Origin: Adiantum capillus-veneris
Lineage: Eukaryota; Streptophyta; Polypodiopsida; Polypodiales; Pteridaceae
NCBI GenBank assembly: GCA_014529385.2
Contig: CM043944.1
Span: forward strand, 89,719,384 to 89,783,383
DNA length: 64,000 nucleotides
Reading direction: 5' to 3'
The notes beneath the pieces are model-generated. The model was not told the DNA's origin. It did not search any database and saw nothing but the letters and a program-made list of their open reading frames with translations. The position numbers and the translations under genes were made by a program. Of the stretch, positions 12,001 through 22,150 are shown piece after piece; position 1 is the first letter of the stretch; each line of letters begins with the position of its first letter.

Positions 12001-13342
12001 CATCTCCTCAGTCACAAGACAAGGCATCTGTGCCCAAACCTGCTCCCTGCATGCATCCTGCCGCTCTGACTGGGGCTCTGCAGACAGTAACTCCCGGTAG
12101 AAGTCAATAACAACTGCACGCATTTCCTCGGGCTCACAAGCAACTGACCCATCGGGCCTCCTCAACTAACTGACCTTGACATGCGAGTGTCGAGGTCCCA
12201 CTGTCACAAAGAAAGCACCAGTCACTCTGTCGCCCACCTGAGTCCACTGAGATGCCTGTCGGTGGAAAGCAAACTCATGTCGCCTCTCCTATGTGCTAGC
12301 AAGCTCCTTTCGAGCCTGCTGTAACTGCTCCTGCATCCTATGTAATGAAACAATGCCCCGTCTGAGACGCTGCTCTACCTCTCTCGCTGCAGTCCGGCGA
12401 GCTAGAGACTCCTGAAGAAAAAAAAGGCTAATCTGAGCTAGGCCTGAGGCCACTCTGTCAGCAGGAGAATCCTGCCTATCCATGCCCTCTGTCCAGAGAG
12501 CCTCTACCCTCTCTCTGAGTTCTGAGTCCAACAAGACCCTCTCTAGGATGCGAAGCATCGTGCTCCCACTCCTCTGCCTGTCTGCCACTGTGAGGATCAC
12601 TGGTGCATGGTCCGAGAAGCAGGTCCCTGCCGGGATGCCCACTGACCCTCCCAAAAACACTGAAGTGGTCACTAGTGTAGAAGCGATCTATCCACGATAG
12701 ATTCACTCCTCCCACTCTGCGGTCCGATTAGGAGAAGGCAAGACTGTCTAGGGGCCTCACAAAACCAGAGTGCTGCCATGTATCCGAGACCCTCAGAGTC
12801 ATACAAAACCTCTCCCAAGCTGCCAACTCGACTCCATGCACAGTAGCATGGCTGCCACCAATCCTGTCACAAGGGTCCTCCAACATGTTGAAGTCCCCTC
12901 CTATGCACCAATGATCTGCCTGCGGCAGAGACTCAACAATCTGTGACCAAAACTCTACACGAGCACTCGCCACTTTGGGCGCATAGATGTTCAGGAAACC
13001 CACTAGGCCACCCTGAACGTGCATAGCAATCCACCTAGCCCTGCCTGGCACAATAATCCCTCTGCCCACAATGGCTTGCTGCAATGAGTCCGCAATAGTC
13101 ATACATACCCCACCCTGGATGCCTCCAGGTCCAAAAGCAGCTGACCAAAAAGTATCATATCGTCCACGCAAAAGCTGACCACATTGCCGAATGCGGCTCT
13201 CACTCAGATGGTGCTCCTGAAGCATAAGGAGATCAATCTCTCCTCCCACAAGGCAACGCTGAAGCTCCTGACTCAATCGGCCCCGCTGATGCTGAAACTG
13301 GGGCCCACCTAGTCCCTGCACGTTCCATGAGACGATCCTCAT
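9019..13342 (-). pseudogene. LINE 1 ORF2: endonuclease and reverse transcriptase
   Basis: The ATG at 13342-13340 (MRIVSWNVQGLGG) opens an exonuclease-endonuclease-phosphatase domain, intact to about 12728. It carries WNVQG, LQEHH and GGDFN motifs and continues in the pieces down to 12289. Reverse transcriptase spans about 12165-10770, with LIPKEGG, RPITILNSAYKI, DFEKAYDRVDW, GCPLAPFLF and the catalytic box at 11234-11223 reading IADD instead of the usual F/YADD. A C-terminal zinc-binding knuckle (CDHLVESQRHCLWDCP) lies near 9500-9580, and the protein ends ...WLFPPPIS at 9019. Frameshifts occur near 12700, 12170, 11480 and repeatedly below 10770. The first base of the ORF1 stop overlaps this ATG. 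Confidence 0.85.
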
Positions 13343-15232
13343 GGGGAGCGAGAGAGAACAGATGCTGCCACAGCAACTAGACGGGCTATCTTCGAGGCTG
13401 GCTTGGATGGGGAGTAATCCGCATCCAAGCGTCCTCTAGATAGGTGTGACTGCAATGAGTGCCTAGCCCAAGCCCAAGCAGAGCGAGCCGTGCGTAAAGC
13501 AACCTCCTCTGTCGAGGAGTCCTCATGAATGTATACATAGCATGGCAAACACTGTGTATCAGCAAAGAAGTAAACCACAATGTGCCTACATCCTGCTGAG
13601 TCTGGGGGTGTCACCGCAAACTTGGCCAATGGCCACAAAGTCTGTAACTCCTAGTTCTCCCATGTGGTGAGAGAACTCTAGGACCTGTGTATGCAACCAT
13701 CCCAATACTGAGTCGAGAGTCCACTCTCTCTGAGCCCTGCCGCAAAGGGGGAAGGAGAAACCAACTGCTAAGTCCAAGGCCTCTGTCCCCCTAGCGGCAA
13801 GAAACAGAGCATGGACCCTGAAGCAGGCTGCCTCATGGTCTGCTGAGGGATCGCCGAGAAAACAAGTGAAGCTGTAGTCGAAGAAGTCTCAGCGGCGCCG
13901 GATGTCCATGCTCGTCAGAGCACGAGGGATAGCTGCAAGGGAAGATGTCTGTACCTGCAGAGGGGGTTGTAAGAAAGGCTGACCCTCTCTCGCTAGGCGA
14001 CTCGTGGCAAAGGCACTGCCAAGAGATCTCCTAGCCGCCGGAGAAGGCCCTGCCCCGTGGGTCGACTGTGGAACTGGAGTAGGAGGGGGAGGAGAAGGAG
14101 CTGGGGGAAGCGGTGGAGAAGAGGGGCGGGAGGGGGCGATAGAGGTAGAGGGGCGAGGTGAAGAGGCGGCGGGAGCAGAAGGCGGGGGGGAGGATGAGGA
14201 AGAGGGGGGGAACTCTGGGGGGGGAGAGGCTGTCGAGGGTGAAGCTGGGGTGGGGGCTGGAGCAGGGACCTCCTCCTGCTCAAGAGGACCAAAGCGGTTC
14301 CCCGTGGGAATCCACTGCTGCTGAGTAGGCGCCTGAGGGCCACTCTGAGTGCCAGGTTGACGTTGTGGCCTCTGTCGTCGTCTACCACGGGCCTGCTGCC
14401 ATCCCTCCTCTGCTGGAGCCCCAGGCTCGGAGGGTGGCTCTGCATGTGTGCGCTATGTCTCTGTCTGTGGCTGCGGGCTAGCCTTGGCAGGCTGGGGCTG
14501 AGGCTGTGGTGTAGGTCAAGGCCTCCTCCATGGACAAGCCTTCGCTAAATGGCCCATCTGTCGACAAATGAAGCACTTGTTTGGGAGGCCCAAATACTCC
14601 ACGCTCTGTCTAAACCAACCCCCACTCACCCGAGACAAAAGAATAACCTTCGGGAGCGTGTGAGTGTCTCTGACCAAAACTCGAATTGAGGGAATGCAAG
14701 CCGCCTTGGCAGCTACTGATGCTGCCGTACGAGGTGTCTCCAGGACAGTCCCAATGGCTGAGCCGATCCTGGATAGAAGTGGTAAGTACTCCCTCCGCAA
14801 ACCCGGAAAGCAGACCGAGATGGGGATGTCTGCCTCCTCTATTAGAACATCCGAAGCAGGGTCAAAACCATGTCTCCACTGTCGAAAGTGGGCACGTGCT
14901 GCTCGGATGGTCAGTGGACTCATGGCGATGACCTTGGACACCATCTCGGAGGTCTCAAACTCGATCTGGTAGTAGCCTCGTCCGAGTATCTGCACGTCCA
15001 GGATCTTGCCCACCTCTGCGAGAAGGCAGGCTTGGAGAAGGTCACGCAGCTCTCCTCTACTAGATCGGGTGCTGAGAATCTTGCAGATGACGGAAGTCGC
15101 CTGCAATCGCTCTACCTCTGCGGCAAGGCTCGCTTGCTCTGTCGGCGAAAGAGCAAGTCGGATGGTGGGCTCAGCGGGGTCGGGCGAGGGGGCTTCGGGC
15201 GAGTCCCTCTGGGGCGGAGATGGAGCCTCCAT
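13339..15232 (-). pseudogene. LINE 1 ORF1: DUF4283-like RNA-binding protein
   Basis: The ATG at 15232 (MEAPSPPQRDSPEAP) opens a 238-codon stretch with a DUF4283-like fold region (residues about 25-190) and a CCHC zinc knuckle CFICRQMGHLAKAC near the end. A TGA at about 14518-14516 stops it. LINE 2 has CGA (Arg) at the same place, so the stop is a C-to-T change. Beyond lie a long Pro/Ser-rich linker (about 14500-14000) and a C-terminal domain down to 13339 (VGFSFPLCGR, VLEFSHHMGELGV, RHIVVYFFADTQCLPC). ORF1 proteins coat the element RNA. The C-terminal domain is conserved in LINE 2, but I do not recognise it. Confidence 0.75.
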
Positions 15233-15679
15233 CTGTGTCTACTGCTGTGGCGAAACGAACGAGCGGTGGAGAAGGTCTGCAGACGAGCGCCGAGCACTTG
15301 CCCAAAGGACAAATGCGACACGAGCCAATATGCAGGAAAAAAAGAGGGGGAAGGGGGGGGGTGGAGCACCTGGATACTGTGTGGGAGCGCAAGCGGGATG
15401 GGGGGGGGGGGGGGAGTATGGCAACGTGCAGGCAGGCAGCAGGCGGCCCGCGGGGCAGCGCGCTGGGGTAGGCGGGAGTGGAGGCAGCGCAGGGGCAGCC
15501 GGGGGGGGGGGGGGGGGGGGGGGGGCAGCAGCAGTAGCGAGTGCGTCACTAAGTTCACAGCGTGCATACAATCTCTATGAATACTTGTTAGGACAATTCT
15601 CTTCCTAAGCAGAGTGACTGGCTCTCAGTTTTAGTCAGATCAAGTTTTTGAACCTGTGAGCATTGCTGGTGCCAAGTTT
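15233..15679 (-). other. LINE 1 5' leader with G/C homopolymers
   Basis: GC-rich sequence upstream of ORF1 with plus-strand poly-G runs at about 15399-15414 and 15501-15525 (25 G). Long frames here arise only from low-complexity sequence and are not credible genes. Confidence 0.6.
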
Positions 15680-15697
15680 GCACCACTATATTAATTT
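15680..15697 (+). repeat. Target-site duplication of LINE 1, right copy
   Basis: Identical to 8861-8878. PLE coding sequence resumes immediately after it. Confidence 0.95.
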
Positions 15698-16049
15698 CAA
15701 AGGACATTTTTGGAAACAAATCAAAGGCACCGCTATGGGTTCCAATTTTTCCTTAGTAAATGCATGCCTCTTATTTTGCCATTTGGAAGTCTCTTCTTCC
15801 CTTTTGAGCAGTCCTAACCTTCTCTACATCAAGCGGTATGTAGATGATGCCTTTGGGCTATGGATTGGCTCTAAGGCCCCTCCCACCCTTCCGCTTTATC
15901 CCTTATTTTGTTCACACCTTTTCTGGGCTATTCCCCATTCCCTCCCCCAACCTCTAGCGCTCAATACTCCCTTTATTTCAAGTTCCCCCCACCCCCTCGT
16001 AACACCACTCTTTACTCCCTCATTTTGGGAGCTTACCTCAGTTAACTAA
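15698..16049 (+). pseudogene. PLE 1 reverse transcriptase, C-terminal half
   Basis: Continues the PLE RT after the LINE insertion. It has the motif-B stretch QIKGTAMGSNFS near 15718 and the catalytic YVDD at 15837-15848 within KRYVDDAFGLWIGS, both typical of PLE reverse transcriptases. The frame ends at 16049. The remaining ~480 bp to the ribozyme is AT/C-rich, broken in all frames, and shows no GIY-YIG motif. Confidence 0.75.
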
Positions 16050-16527
16050 GACCCCACCAATCCCTTACCTACCTTCTTCTTCACCTCTTGTTAAATCATA
16101 AGCCAACTCTACCTACTAATACACCTTTGGTCTACTAGCTCCATGAAAAATATAAAATGGCTATTAAAAAATATCCTCTTCTCCCCTCCTTTTTTTCCGT
16201 AAAACTTGACCTTTCTCTTCACTCTCTATCACCCCACTAACTTTGACATCAAATCACCATCATCTTCAAAGAACATAACTCTATTGGGTACAACATGTCT
16301 ACCTCTTACCATTTAACCAAATACCAACTCTTCTACCCTAACTCTTTCCCTTGTACTTTCGTACATTACCATTAACTCCCTTGTCCCTAACTCTTCTACC
16401 CTAACTCTTCCCCTATGTACATTTGTACACTACCATTAACTCCCTTGTTTTTCCCCCCCCAAAATCCCACCTCAAGGTGCCCCTCTATAAACCCCCACTC
16501 ACCTCCTTCACTTGTATATAAAAACTC

Positions 16528-16569
16528 ACACCACTGATGAGCTCAATATGAGCGAGACGCGTTTGGTGT
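16528..16569 (+). ncRNA. Type I hammerhead ribozyme motif, PLE copy 1 (core mutated)
   Basis: The order and pairing fit a minimal type I hammerhead. Stem I is ACACCA (16528-16533) with UGGUGU (16564-16569), six perfect pairs. The core CUGAUGA is at 16534-16540. Stem II is GCUC (16541-16544) with GAGC (16550-16553) and loop AAUAU. Core strand two is GAGA (16554-16557) where GAAA is required. Stem III is the tiny AC-GC-GU (16557-16562), and the cleavage site would follow U16563. Hammerheads with very short stem III are known from Penelope-like elements. Every helix closes, but the A-to-G change at core position A14 should block cleavage. Confidence 0.8.
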
Positions 16570-17132
16570 TGTTTCCCCCACCTTTTTACCTTAATCTCCT
16601 CCTAATCTCTTTTGGTACGCATCCACCCTTTGGTCTCTCAATGTTCCACCCTTTTCTTGTTCCCCTAAACTTGGAGTCGTTTAGCATGCTTACTTACGTT
16701 TCTATGTGAAAGTTTTGATTCTTAAATATATTGGCGATGCACACTCCACTTTGCTCTCTTTCTCCCGATTTCTCTCTCTCTTAAGGTCCATACAATGGCG
16801 TTACCCTTAAGTAACCTTTTGTCCATCACATGTTTTTCTTCTAGAGGTCCTCGCTCCTCGCGTCCCTATCTCGAATTCTCTTGACTTAACTCACCTTACC
16901 TTATTAACCAGCTGTCACGTACACCTTAACAAATCCATAAGCCCTGCAGTTAACTTATTTCCCTGCCTTACACCCGAATCCTTTGCATTTTTCTCCCTCT
17001 CCGGGCTTCCCCGCCATGGCTCGGGGTTCAAGCTCCTTCTTGCACAGTCTTCCCCGCCATGGCGCGGTGTTCATGCTCCTACTTTCACAGTCCTCCCCGC
17101 CTGCCTCACGGTTCCTGCCCCGCAACCTTGCC

Positions 17133-17297
17133 ACCTTGCCACCTTGCATCAAACACCCTAGATTGGGTTCTCCTCTCCCGGCACTCAACCTTGCCACCTT
17201 GCATCAAACACCCTAGATTGGGTTCTCCTCTCCCGGCACTCAACCTTGCCACCTTGCATCAAACACCCTAGATTGAGTTCTCCTCTCCCGGCACTCA
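17133..17297 (+). repeat. Three tandem 55-bp repeats in the PLE 2 leader
   Basis: Units start at 17133, 17188 and 17243 and differ by only one obvious base (TTGGG versus TTGAG in the third). They include CACCCTAGATTGGG and CTCTCCCGGCACTC. They lie upstream of the coding region and are absent from the 5'-truncated copy 1. Confidence 0.9.
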
Positions 17298-18073
17298 GCC
17301 CTTTACTCTGTCGCCTACCCTCGGCACCCTGCTGAAGGCATCTCCCCACCTTTATGCATTGTTTTTATTCCCACGCACACCTTGGTTGTGCTGCAAGCTT
17401 TGCCCTCAGCCCCTCTCTCGTTCCTATTCCCACCCCTTAAACCTCACATACTTGCCGCAACTCGCTCACCAGTAGGCTGGCGACGGAGCAGCCCCATCTC
17501 CAACCTATGCCACCTTGTATGAAGCAGCATCGGCTTCGCAAACTTCGGAGCTATTAGCGCACATCCCGGCTTAACTTAGCAACACCACCTAATTCCGTTT
17601 GCTGAAGTACACCAGCAGTGCTTACACTCTGAAAACAGAGGACCATTAGCAACGTCACAACACCGGCCTATTAACATTGTCCAAGCCAACACTGTCCTGC
17701 TTCAATCTCGGCCGAACTCTTGGCTCCGGGTCGACGTCCTTGTTGCAACCTGCTTCGGGATGCCCTTCGACATAATTCTCTTTTCTACCACTTGCTTCGG
17801 GAATCCCTTCAACATTTGTTCTCCTTCGGCCATGGCAAAATTTTCACCTATCATGGCTAACCACTTAACTTAACCTGATGGATCTGTTAACCTCTCACCT
17901 AAAGTCACCCTACCTTAGCCGGAGGACTTAGCCTGAAACTGGGTAAACTAGGTAAACGTGCATTGCATAGGTGGACTTGCTGCACGCAGCACTTTGCACC
18001 CTTTCTCACTTTGGCCCACATTTCTTGACCTAACCCACTTCATCGACAACGCACTTTACCACTTACCCTCGCC

Positions 18074-19584
18074 ATGGATAACCTTAGCACTCCGCAATTA
18101 CCCCCGACAACCCTCGCTTTGGATTCGACTTCAACAGGCTTGGCGGCACCCCCCGCACCCCCCCTCCCCGGGTTTGTCTTGGCCACCACGGTCCTTTTGG
18201 CTGAAACCGCGTCCACCCTTGTGCCTCGGACGCACTCACCCACCGGTAACATCGTCACGACTCACATTACCGGGCGACTCGCATGCTTTGGATCATTACG
18301 AGCATATCACAGAGGAATTGGAAAACTCCCCGAAGATTCTTTTGACTTCTTCTCGGTGCTTGCCAAAAATGACCTAACCCATAACCGCTTGAATGTAGCT
18401 TTATTCTCCACCATCGACACACCTCTTGTTTTCGGAAAGCCAAAGGTTTCCTCTTCAAATTACCCCTTCACCAATTTGGCAATGCTACCGCAACTCAAGA
18501 AGCCAGTGGATTTTGAGGTGATTCTCTCCGATTCTATTTTGGAATTTAAGAAGCTACACGGTAAATTAAAAAGAGCTAAAATTTTCTTGGCACATCTCAA
18601 TGAGTTACTCCGTAACCAAAAAGCTCCCAATAGCCTTTGTATCAAACCTCCCAAGCTTACCATTGATGATTCCCAAGCCCAACCTCTTCTCAATGCCAAG
18701 CTTGCTTCACTCACCGTACGTTTCCAACTTGATTCCACACAAGCTCTCATCCAAGCACAAACTCTACTCATAAAAAACCTCCAATCTTATCTTGATGGCT
18801 ACCACTCACTAGTTGAAGAACGCCTCAATGATCTTAGCAATAGGCTTCTCTTTATTTCCATTCCGCTATTGTCAAAACATGATTGGAGTCTTAAGCTTAA
18901 AGAATGGAAAACCTCTTCCTCTTTGAAATCCAAACCTACATCTTGAATGCCCATCTAACATCTACGAAGGGGGAGGACGCCATACTTGCACGCAAAAGAT
19001 CCATCAATACATTGGAAAAGGAAGTCGTTTCCCTTCCAAAAGAACAAACCATAAAAAAACTCATGGAGCAAGTGGTGGCGGAGCACTTTGGTTCAAGTAA
19101 CACCAACGGGCGCTTAAGTGCAAGTCACGCTAAACTATGCTTCCCCCCCTCCTCTTCCCCAAGTAAACCCTATCCCCCTCCCAAAAAACCCTTCCTTTCC
19201 CCACAAGGAACCCTCAACCCCCCTTCCAAAAAACCCTTCCAATCCCCTAGACCCTCTACCTACCCTCAACCCTCTCCATTGGAGCCTCAATCTAAAGCTC
19301 TTAAACCCTCTCAAGGCCCAACCAATAAACGAACTTTAGAATCTCCCCACCAAGCATCACCTCCTTATGTAAAAACACCCCACTACACCCACCACCGCAA
19401 TATACCTTCTAATCCTGTCTATCCTCTTAAACCCATTAGCCCCCCACACCCTACCATTTCCCACTCCAATATTTCTTCTCTTGCTTCCTCTTCCCACACG
19501 AAAACTTTTTTTTTCAAAATAACACCTCCCACTACATGGGTGCATCTTTCCTTCTCCAAGCCCCCCCTCCTCCCGTATCTTTGA
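18074..19584 (+). pseudogene. PLE 2 N-terminal coding region
   Basis: A 290-codon frame (18074-18946) begins MDNLSTPQLPPTTLALD, followed by a leucine-rich, probably alpha-helical section with LRNQKAPNSL and RFQLDSTQALIQAQ. It ends at a stop, while a second frame (18904-19584) continues through a lysine/glutamate helix and a long proline-rich tail. Comparison with copy 1 shows indels at the frame switch, so the original was probably a single chain leading into RT. No domain was recognised. Confidence 0.6.
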
Positions 19585-19619
19585 ATCTCCAACATCGCCG
19601 TTGCATCACCTCTTGACAA

Positions 19620-19836
19620 AGATTACCTCGAGCTCCCAACCCGCAAAGGACGATTGAGAAGAAAGTATTGGCTACCCCATTTAAATCCTCAACACTACAA
19701 GCTTCTCCTCTTTTGTAAGCTTAAAGCCTTCTCTTTGGAACTCGGTGTTTCCAACTTTAAAGTGCACAACCTTTCGCCTAAAAAACACTCTCTCCGAAAA
19801 GCGATGCTTAGCTTAGGTTTAAAATACACCCCCCCT

Positions 19837-19867
<31 letters not shown>

Positions 19868-21139
19868 CCCCCCCCCCTACCCCCCCCCCCCCCACCCCCC
19901 TCCCCCCCCCCCTCCCCCCCCTTCAAACCCTTCATCCGCATCTCTTCTTAACGCACATACCAACATGGCAAGAAATTTCAAACTAAAGTGTTTTTTCAAG
20001 AATCATCCAACTCTACCACCCTCTCCTTTCAAGATACCAATTCCCCTTTGGAAGCCGCCTTTGCAAAACCCCACTCTCAATCAAATCTTACTCATTAACC
20101 ATATTAACCTTAACCTCATTTTGAACTCTACTTTCCTCCCACCCTCTAAACCTCCCCGTTTTGTCACTCAAGCCTTATCTAGCCTCAAATTGGATCCTTC
20201 CATTGTCATAAAACCCGCCGATAAAAACTTTGGCTTGGTCATACTACCTCTAGATTGCTACGAAAGTAACGTCCTCACCCACCTCAATGATACCTCCACT
20301 TACGAGCCTTGCCTCTCCATCCCCTTTCCCTTTATTGCTTCCCTTGACGTTACCTGCTATAGATCGTAACTTTATCCTCTCACCCCTTGACAAGCAACTT
20401 AAACCTTGCCCCATTTATTTCATCCCAAAACTGCACAAACCCTCCCTTGTCTCACGACCTATTTGCTTCTATGAAGACTATATCTTGGAAAAAGCTTCCA
20501 TTTGGCTTCACTTCGAACTTTTTCCTATCCTCCTCACCTTTAACCAAATCTTAAAAACTCTCTCACCCTCATCCAGGACCTTAACAACCTCCCCCTCCCC
20601 ACCCAATACCCTACTCTTCACCTTTGATGTTGAGGCCCTCTATCCTAGTATCCCAATCAACCATGGCCTCAGCCCTCAAAGCCTCCATTTCTATCCATTT
20701 TGACCCTCTCAAAACCCACTTTATCCTCTCTCTCGTGGCACTGATCTTGTCGCACCACTATATTAATTTCAAAGAACATTTTTAAAAACAAATCAAAGGC
20801 ACCGCTATGGGCTCCTATTTCGCCGTAGTATATGCATGCCTCTTCTTTTTCCATTTGGAAGTCTCTTCTTCCCTTTTGAGCAGTCTTAACCTTCTCTACT
20901 TCAAGTGGTATGTAGATGATGCCTTTGGGCTATGGATTGGCTCTAAGGCCCCTCCCACCCTTCCGCTTTATCCCTTATTTTGTTCACACCTTTTCTGGGC
21001 TATTCCCCCTTCCCTCCCCCCAACCTCGGGCGCTCCATACTCCCTTTACCTTCCCCCTTCCCCCCCACCCCCACCACCCCCCCCCCCCCTAACACCACTC
21101 TTTACTCCCTCATTTTGGGAGCTTACCCCAGTTAACTAA
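19620..21139 (+). pseudogene. PLE 2 reverse transcriptase, frameshifted
   Basis: The pieces at 19654-19986, 19965-20369, 20287-20703 and 20807-21139 carry PLE RT motifs in order. They are KVHNLSPKK and LGLKYTPPP before a poly-C tract, VIKPADKNFGLVILPLDCYE near 20208-20265, YFIPKLHKPSLVSRPIC near 20420, TFDVEALYPSIP near 20620, QIKGTAMGS near 20790, and the catalytic YVDD at 20909-20920 (KWYVDDAFGLWIGS). Both catalytic motifs are preserved although the frames are broken. PADKNFG is better kept here than in copy 1. No endonuclease domain follows. Confidence 0.78.
19828..19921 (+). repeat. Expanded poly-C tract in PLE 2 RT
   Basis: About 94 bases of almost pure C with a few T and A, where copy 1 has a ~25-bp C-rich stretch (7980-8005). 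It would encode only proline. Confidence 0.9.
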
Positions 21140-21607
21140 AACCCCACCAATCCCTTACCTACCTCTTTCTACACCTCTTGTTAAATCATACGCCAACTCT
21201 ACCTACTAATACACCTTTGGTCTACTAGCTCCATAAAAAATATAAAATGGCTATCAAAAAATATCCTCTTCTCCCCTCCTTTTTTTCCCTAAAACTTTTC
21301 ACCCTCTATCCCTCCACTAACTTCGACATCAAATCACCATCATCTTCAAAGAACATAACTCTATTGGGTACAACATGTCTACCTCTCACCATTTAGCCAA
21401 ATACCAACTCTTCTACCCTAACTCTTTCCCTTGTACTTTTGTACACTACCATTAACTCCCTTGTCCCTAACTCTTCTACCATAACTCTTCCCCTATGTAC
21501 ATTTGTACACTACCATTAACTCCCTTGTTTTTTTGCCCCCAAAATCCCACCTCAAGCTGCCCCTCTATAAACCCCCATTCACCTCCTTCACTTGTATATA
21601 AAAACTC

Positions 21608-21649
21608 ACACCACTGATGAGCTGAGTATGAGCAAAACGCGTTTGGTGT
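21608..21649 (+). ncRNA. Type I hammerhead ribozyme motif, PLE copy 2 (core mutated)
   Basis: Same layout as the motif at 16528. Stem I is ACACCA (21608-21613) with UGGUGU (21644-21649), and the core CUGAUGA is at 21614-21620. Stem II is shortened to GCU/AGC (21621-21633). Core strand two reads AAAA (21634-21637) instead of GAAA, then the AC-GC-GU mini stem III. The lesion (G12 to A) differs from the one in copy 1 (A14 to G), so the common ancestor most simply had an intact GAAA core. Confidence 0.78.
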
Positions 21650-21793
21650 TGTTTCCCCCACCTTTTTACCTTAATCTCCTCCTGATCTCTTTTGGTACCC
21701 ATCTACGCTTTGGTCTCTCAATGTTCCACCCTTTTCTTGTTCCCCTAAACTTGGAGTCGTTTGCGCACGCTTACTTATGTTTCTATGTGAAAG

Positions 21794-22016
21794 TGCAATC
21801 TTTTGGTTAAAAAAGATTATGCACATGTTTTTGTTGTGCTTTGGTTGCAGGAGGGTCATGACTATGATGCTTATCTATTTCAAAGTGCACTCCATGAGTT
21901 CACAAATTCTCATTAAGCGTGATTTGACCTTGTAACCAGACTGCTCGAATGAGATGCTAGTGCAATCTTTTGGTTAAAAAAGATTATGCACATGTTTTTG
22001 CTGTGCTTTGATTGCA
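21794..22016 (+). repeat. Local tandem duplication beside the PLE 2 3' end
   Basis: GCAATCTTTTGGTTAAAAAA and the following ~50 bp occur at 21794 and again at 21962. The first copy has a 7-base insertion (GGAGGGT) before CATGACTATGATGCTT. The first copy is joined directly to the PLE end. Confidence 0.8.
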
Positions 22017-22150
22017 TGACTATGATGCTTCTCTTTTGGCACTTTTGGAAGGTTATTCTGCATGAAAAAGCTGCAGATTTTGAGAGGCTGTCAGGCTTGG
22101 CATCTGTAGCAGCATGCATCTCGTTGAGAGCCAAATGGCAACAAAAGATG

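Larger units (their letters stand above)
8879..15679 (-). mobile_element. LINE 1: near full-length L1-type non-LTR retrotransposon
   Basis: On the minus strand the element starts at 15679 and ends in a short A-run at 8885-8879. It contains a GC-rich 5' leader with G/C homopolymer runs, ORF1 (DUF4283-like domain and CCHC knuckle) and ORF2 (apurinic-type endonuclease, reverse transcriptase, C-terminal zinc knuckle). It sits inside the RT gene of PLE copy 1 and is bounded by an 18-bp perfect duplication, so both ends are fixed. Several stops and frameshifts show it is dead. Confidence 0.93.
5931..16712 (+). mobile_element. Penelope-like element copy 1, split by LINE 1
   Basis: Two blocks, 5931-8878 and 15698-16712, align end to end with the uninterrupted copy at 16713-21795. 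Similarity to copy 2 begins at TCCCTTCAACATTTG (5931), so copy 1 lacks the 5' leader and is 5'-truncated. Its 3' end is taken at TTTCTATGTGAAAGT (about 16712), the last sequence shared with copy 2. The element encodes a PLE-type reverse transcriptase and ends with a hammerhead ribozyme motif. No GIY-YIG endonuclease was seen between RT and the ribozyme. Confidence 0.75.
16713..21795 (+). mobile_element. Penelope-like element copy 2, uninterrupted
   Basis: Lies head-to-tail directly behind copy 1, so copy 1's 3' part can act as the upstream pseudo-LTR that PLEs often carry. It has a ~1.3-kb leader with a 55-bp tandem repeat, an N-terminal region, the RT and a 3' hammerhead motif. The ribozyme-to-ribozyme distance between the copies is 5,080 bp, which gives the unit length. 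Its RT gene lacks the LINE and shows the pre-insertion site. The 3' boundary is where similarity to copy 1 ends. The 5' boundary is inferred only from copy 1's end. Confidence 0.75.

Noticed and set aside
15112-15608. Long overlapping frames on both strands in the LINE 1 leader
   Set aside because: They arise from G/C homopolymers and low-complexity sequence; composition is Gly or Pro runs only.
16983-17271. Frames of 70-77 codons with repeated RLGSPLPALN
   Set aside because: Produced by the 55-bp tandem repeat; 55 is not a multiple of three, so the frame is not kept across units.
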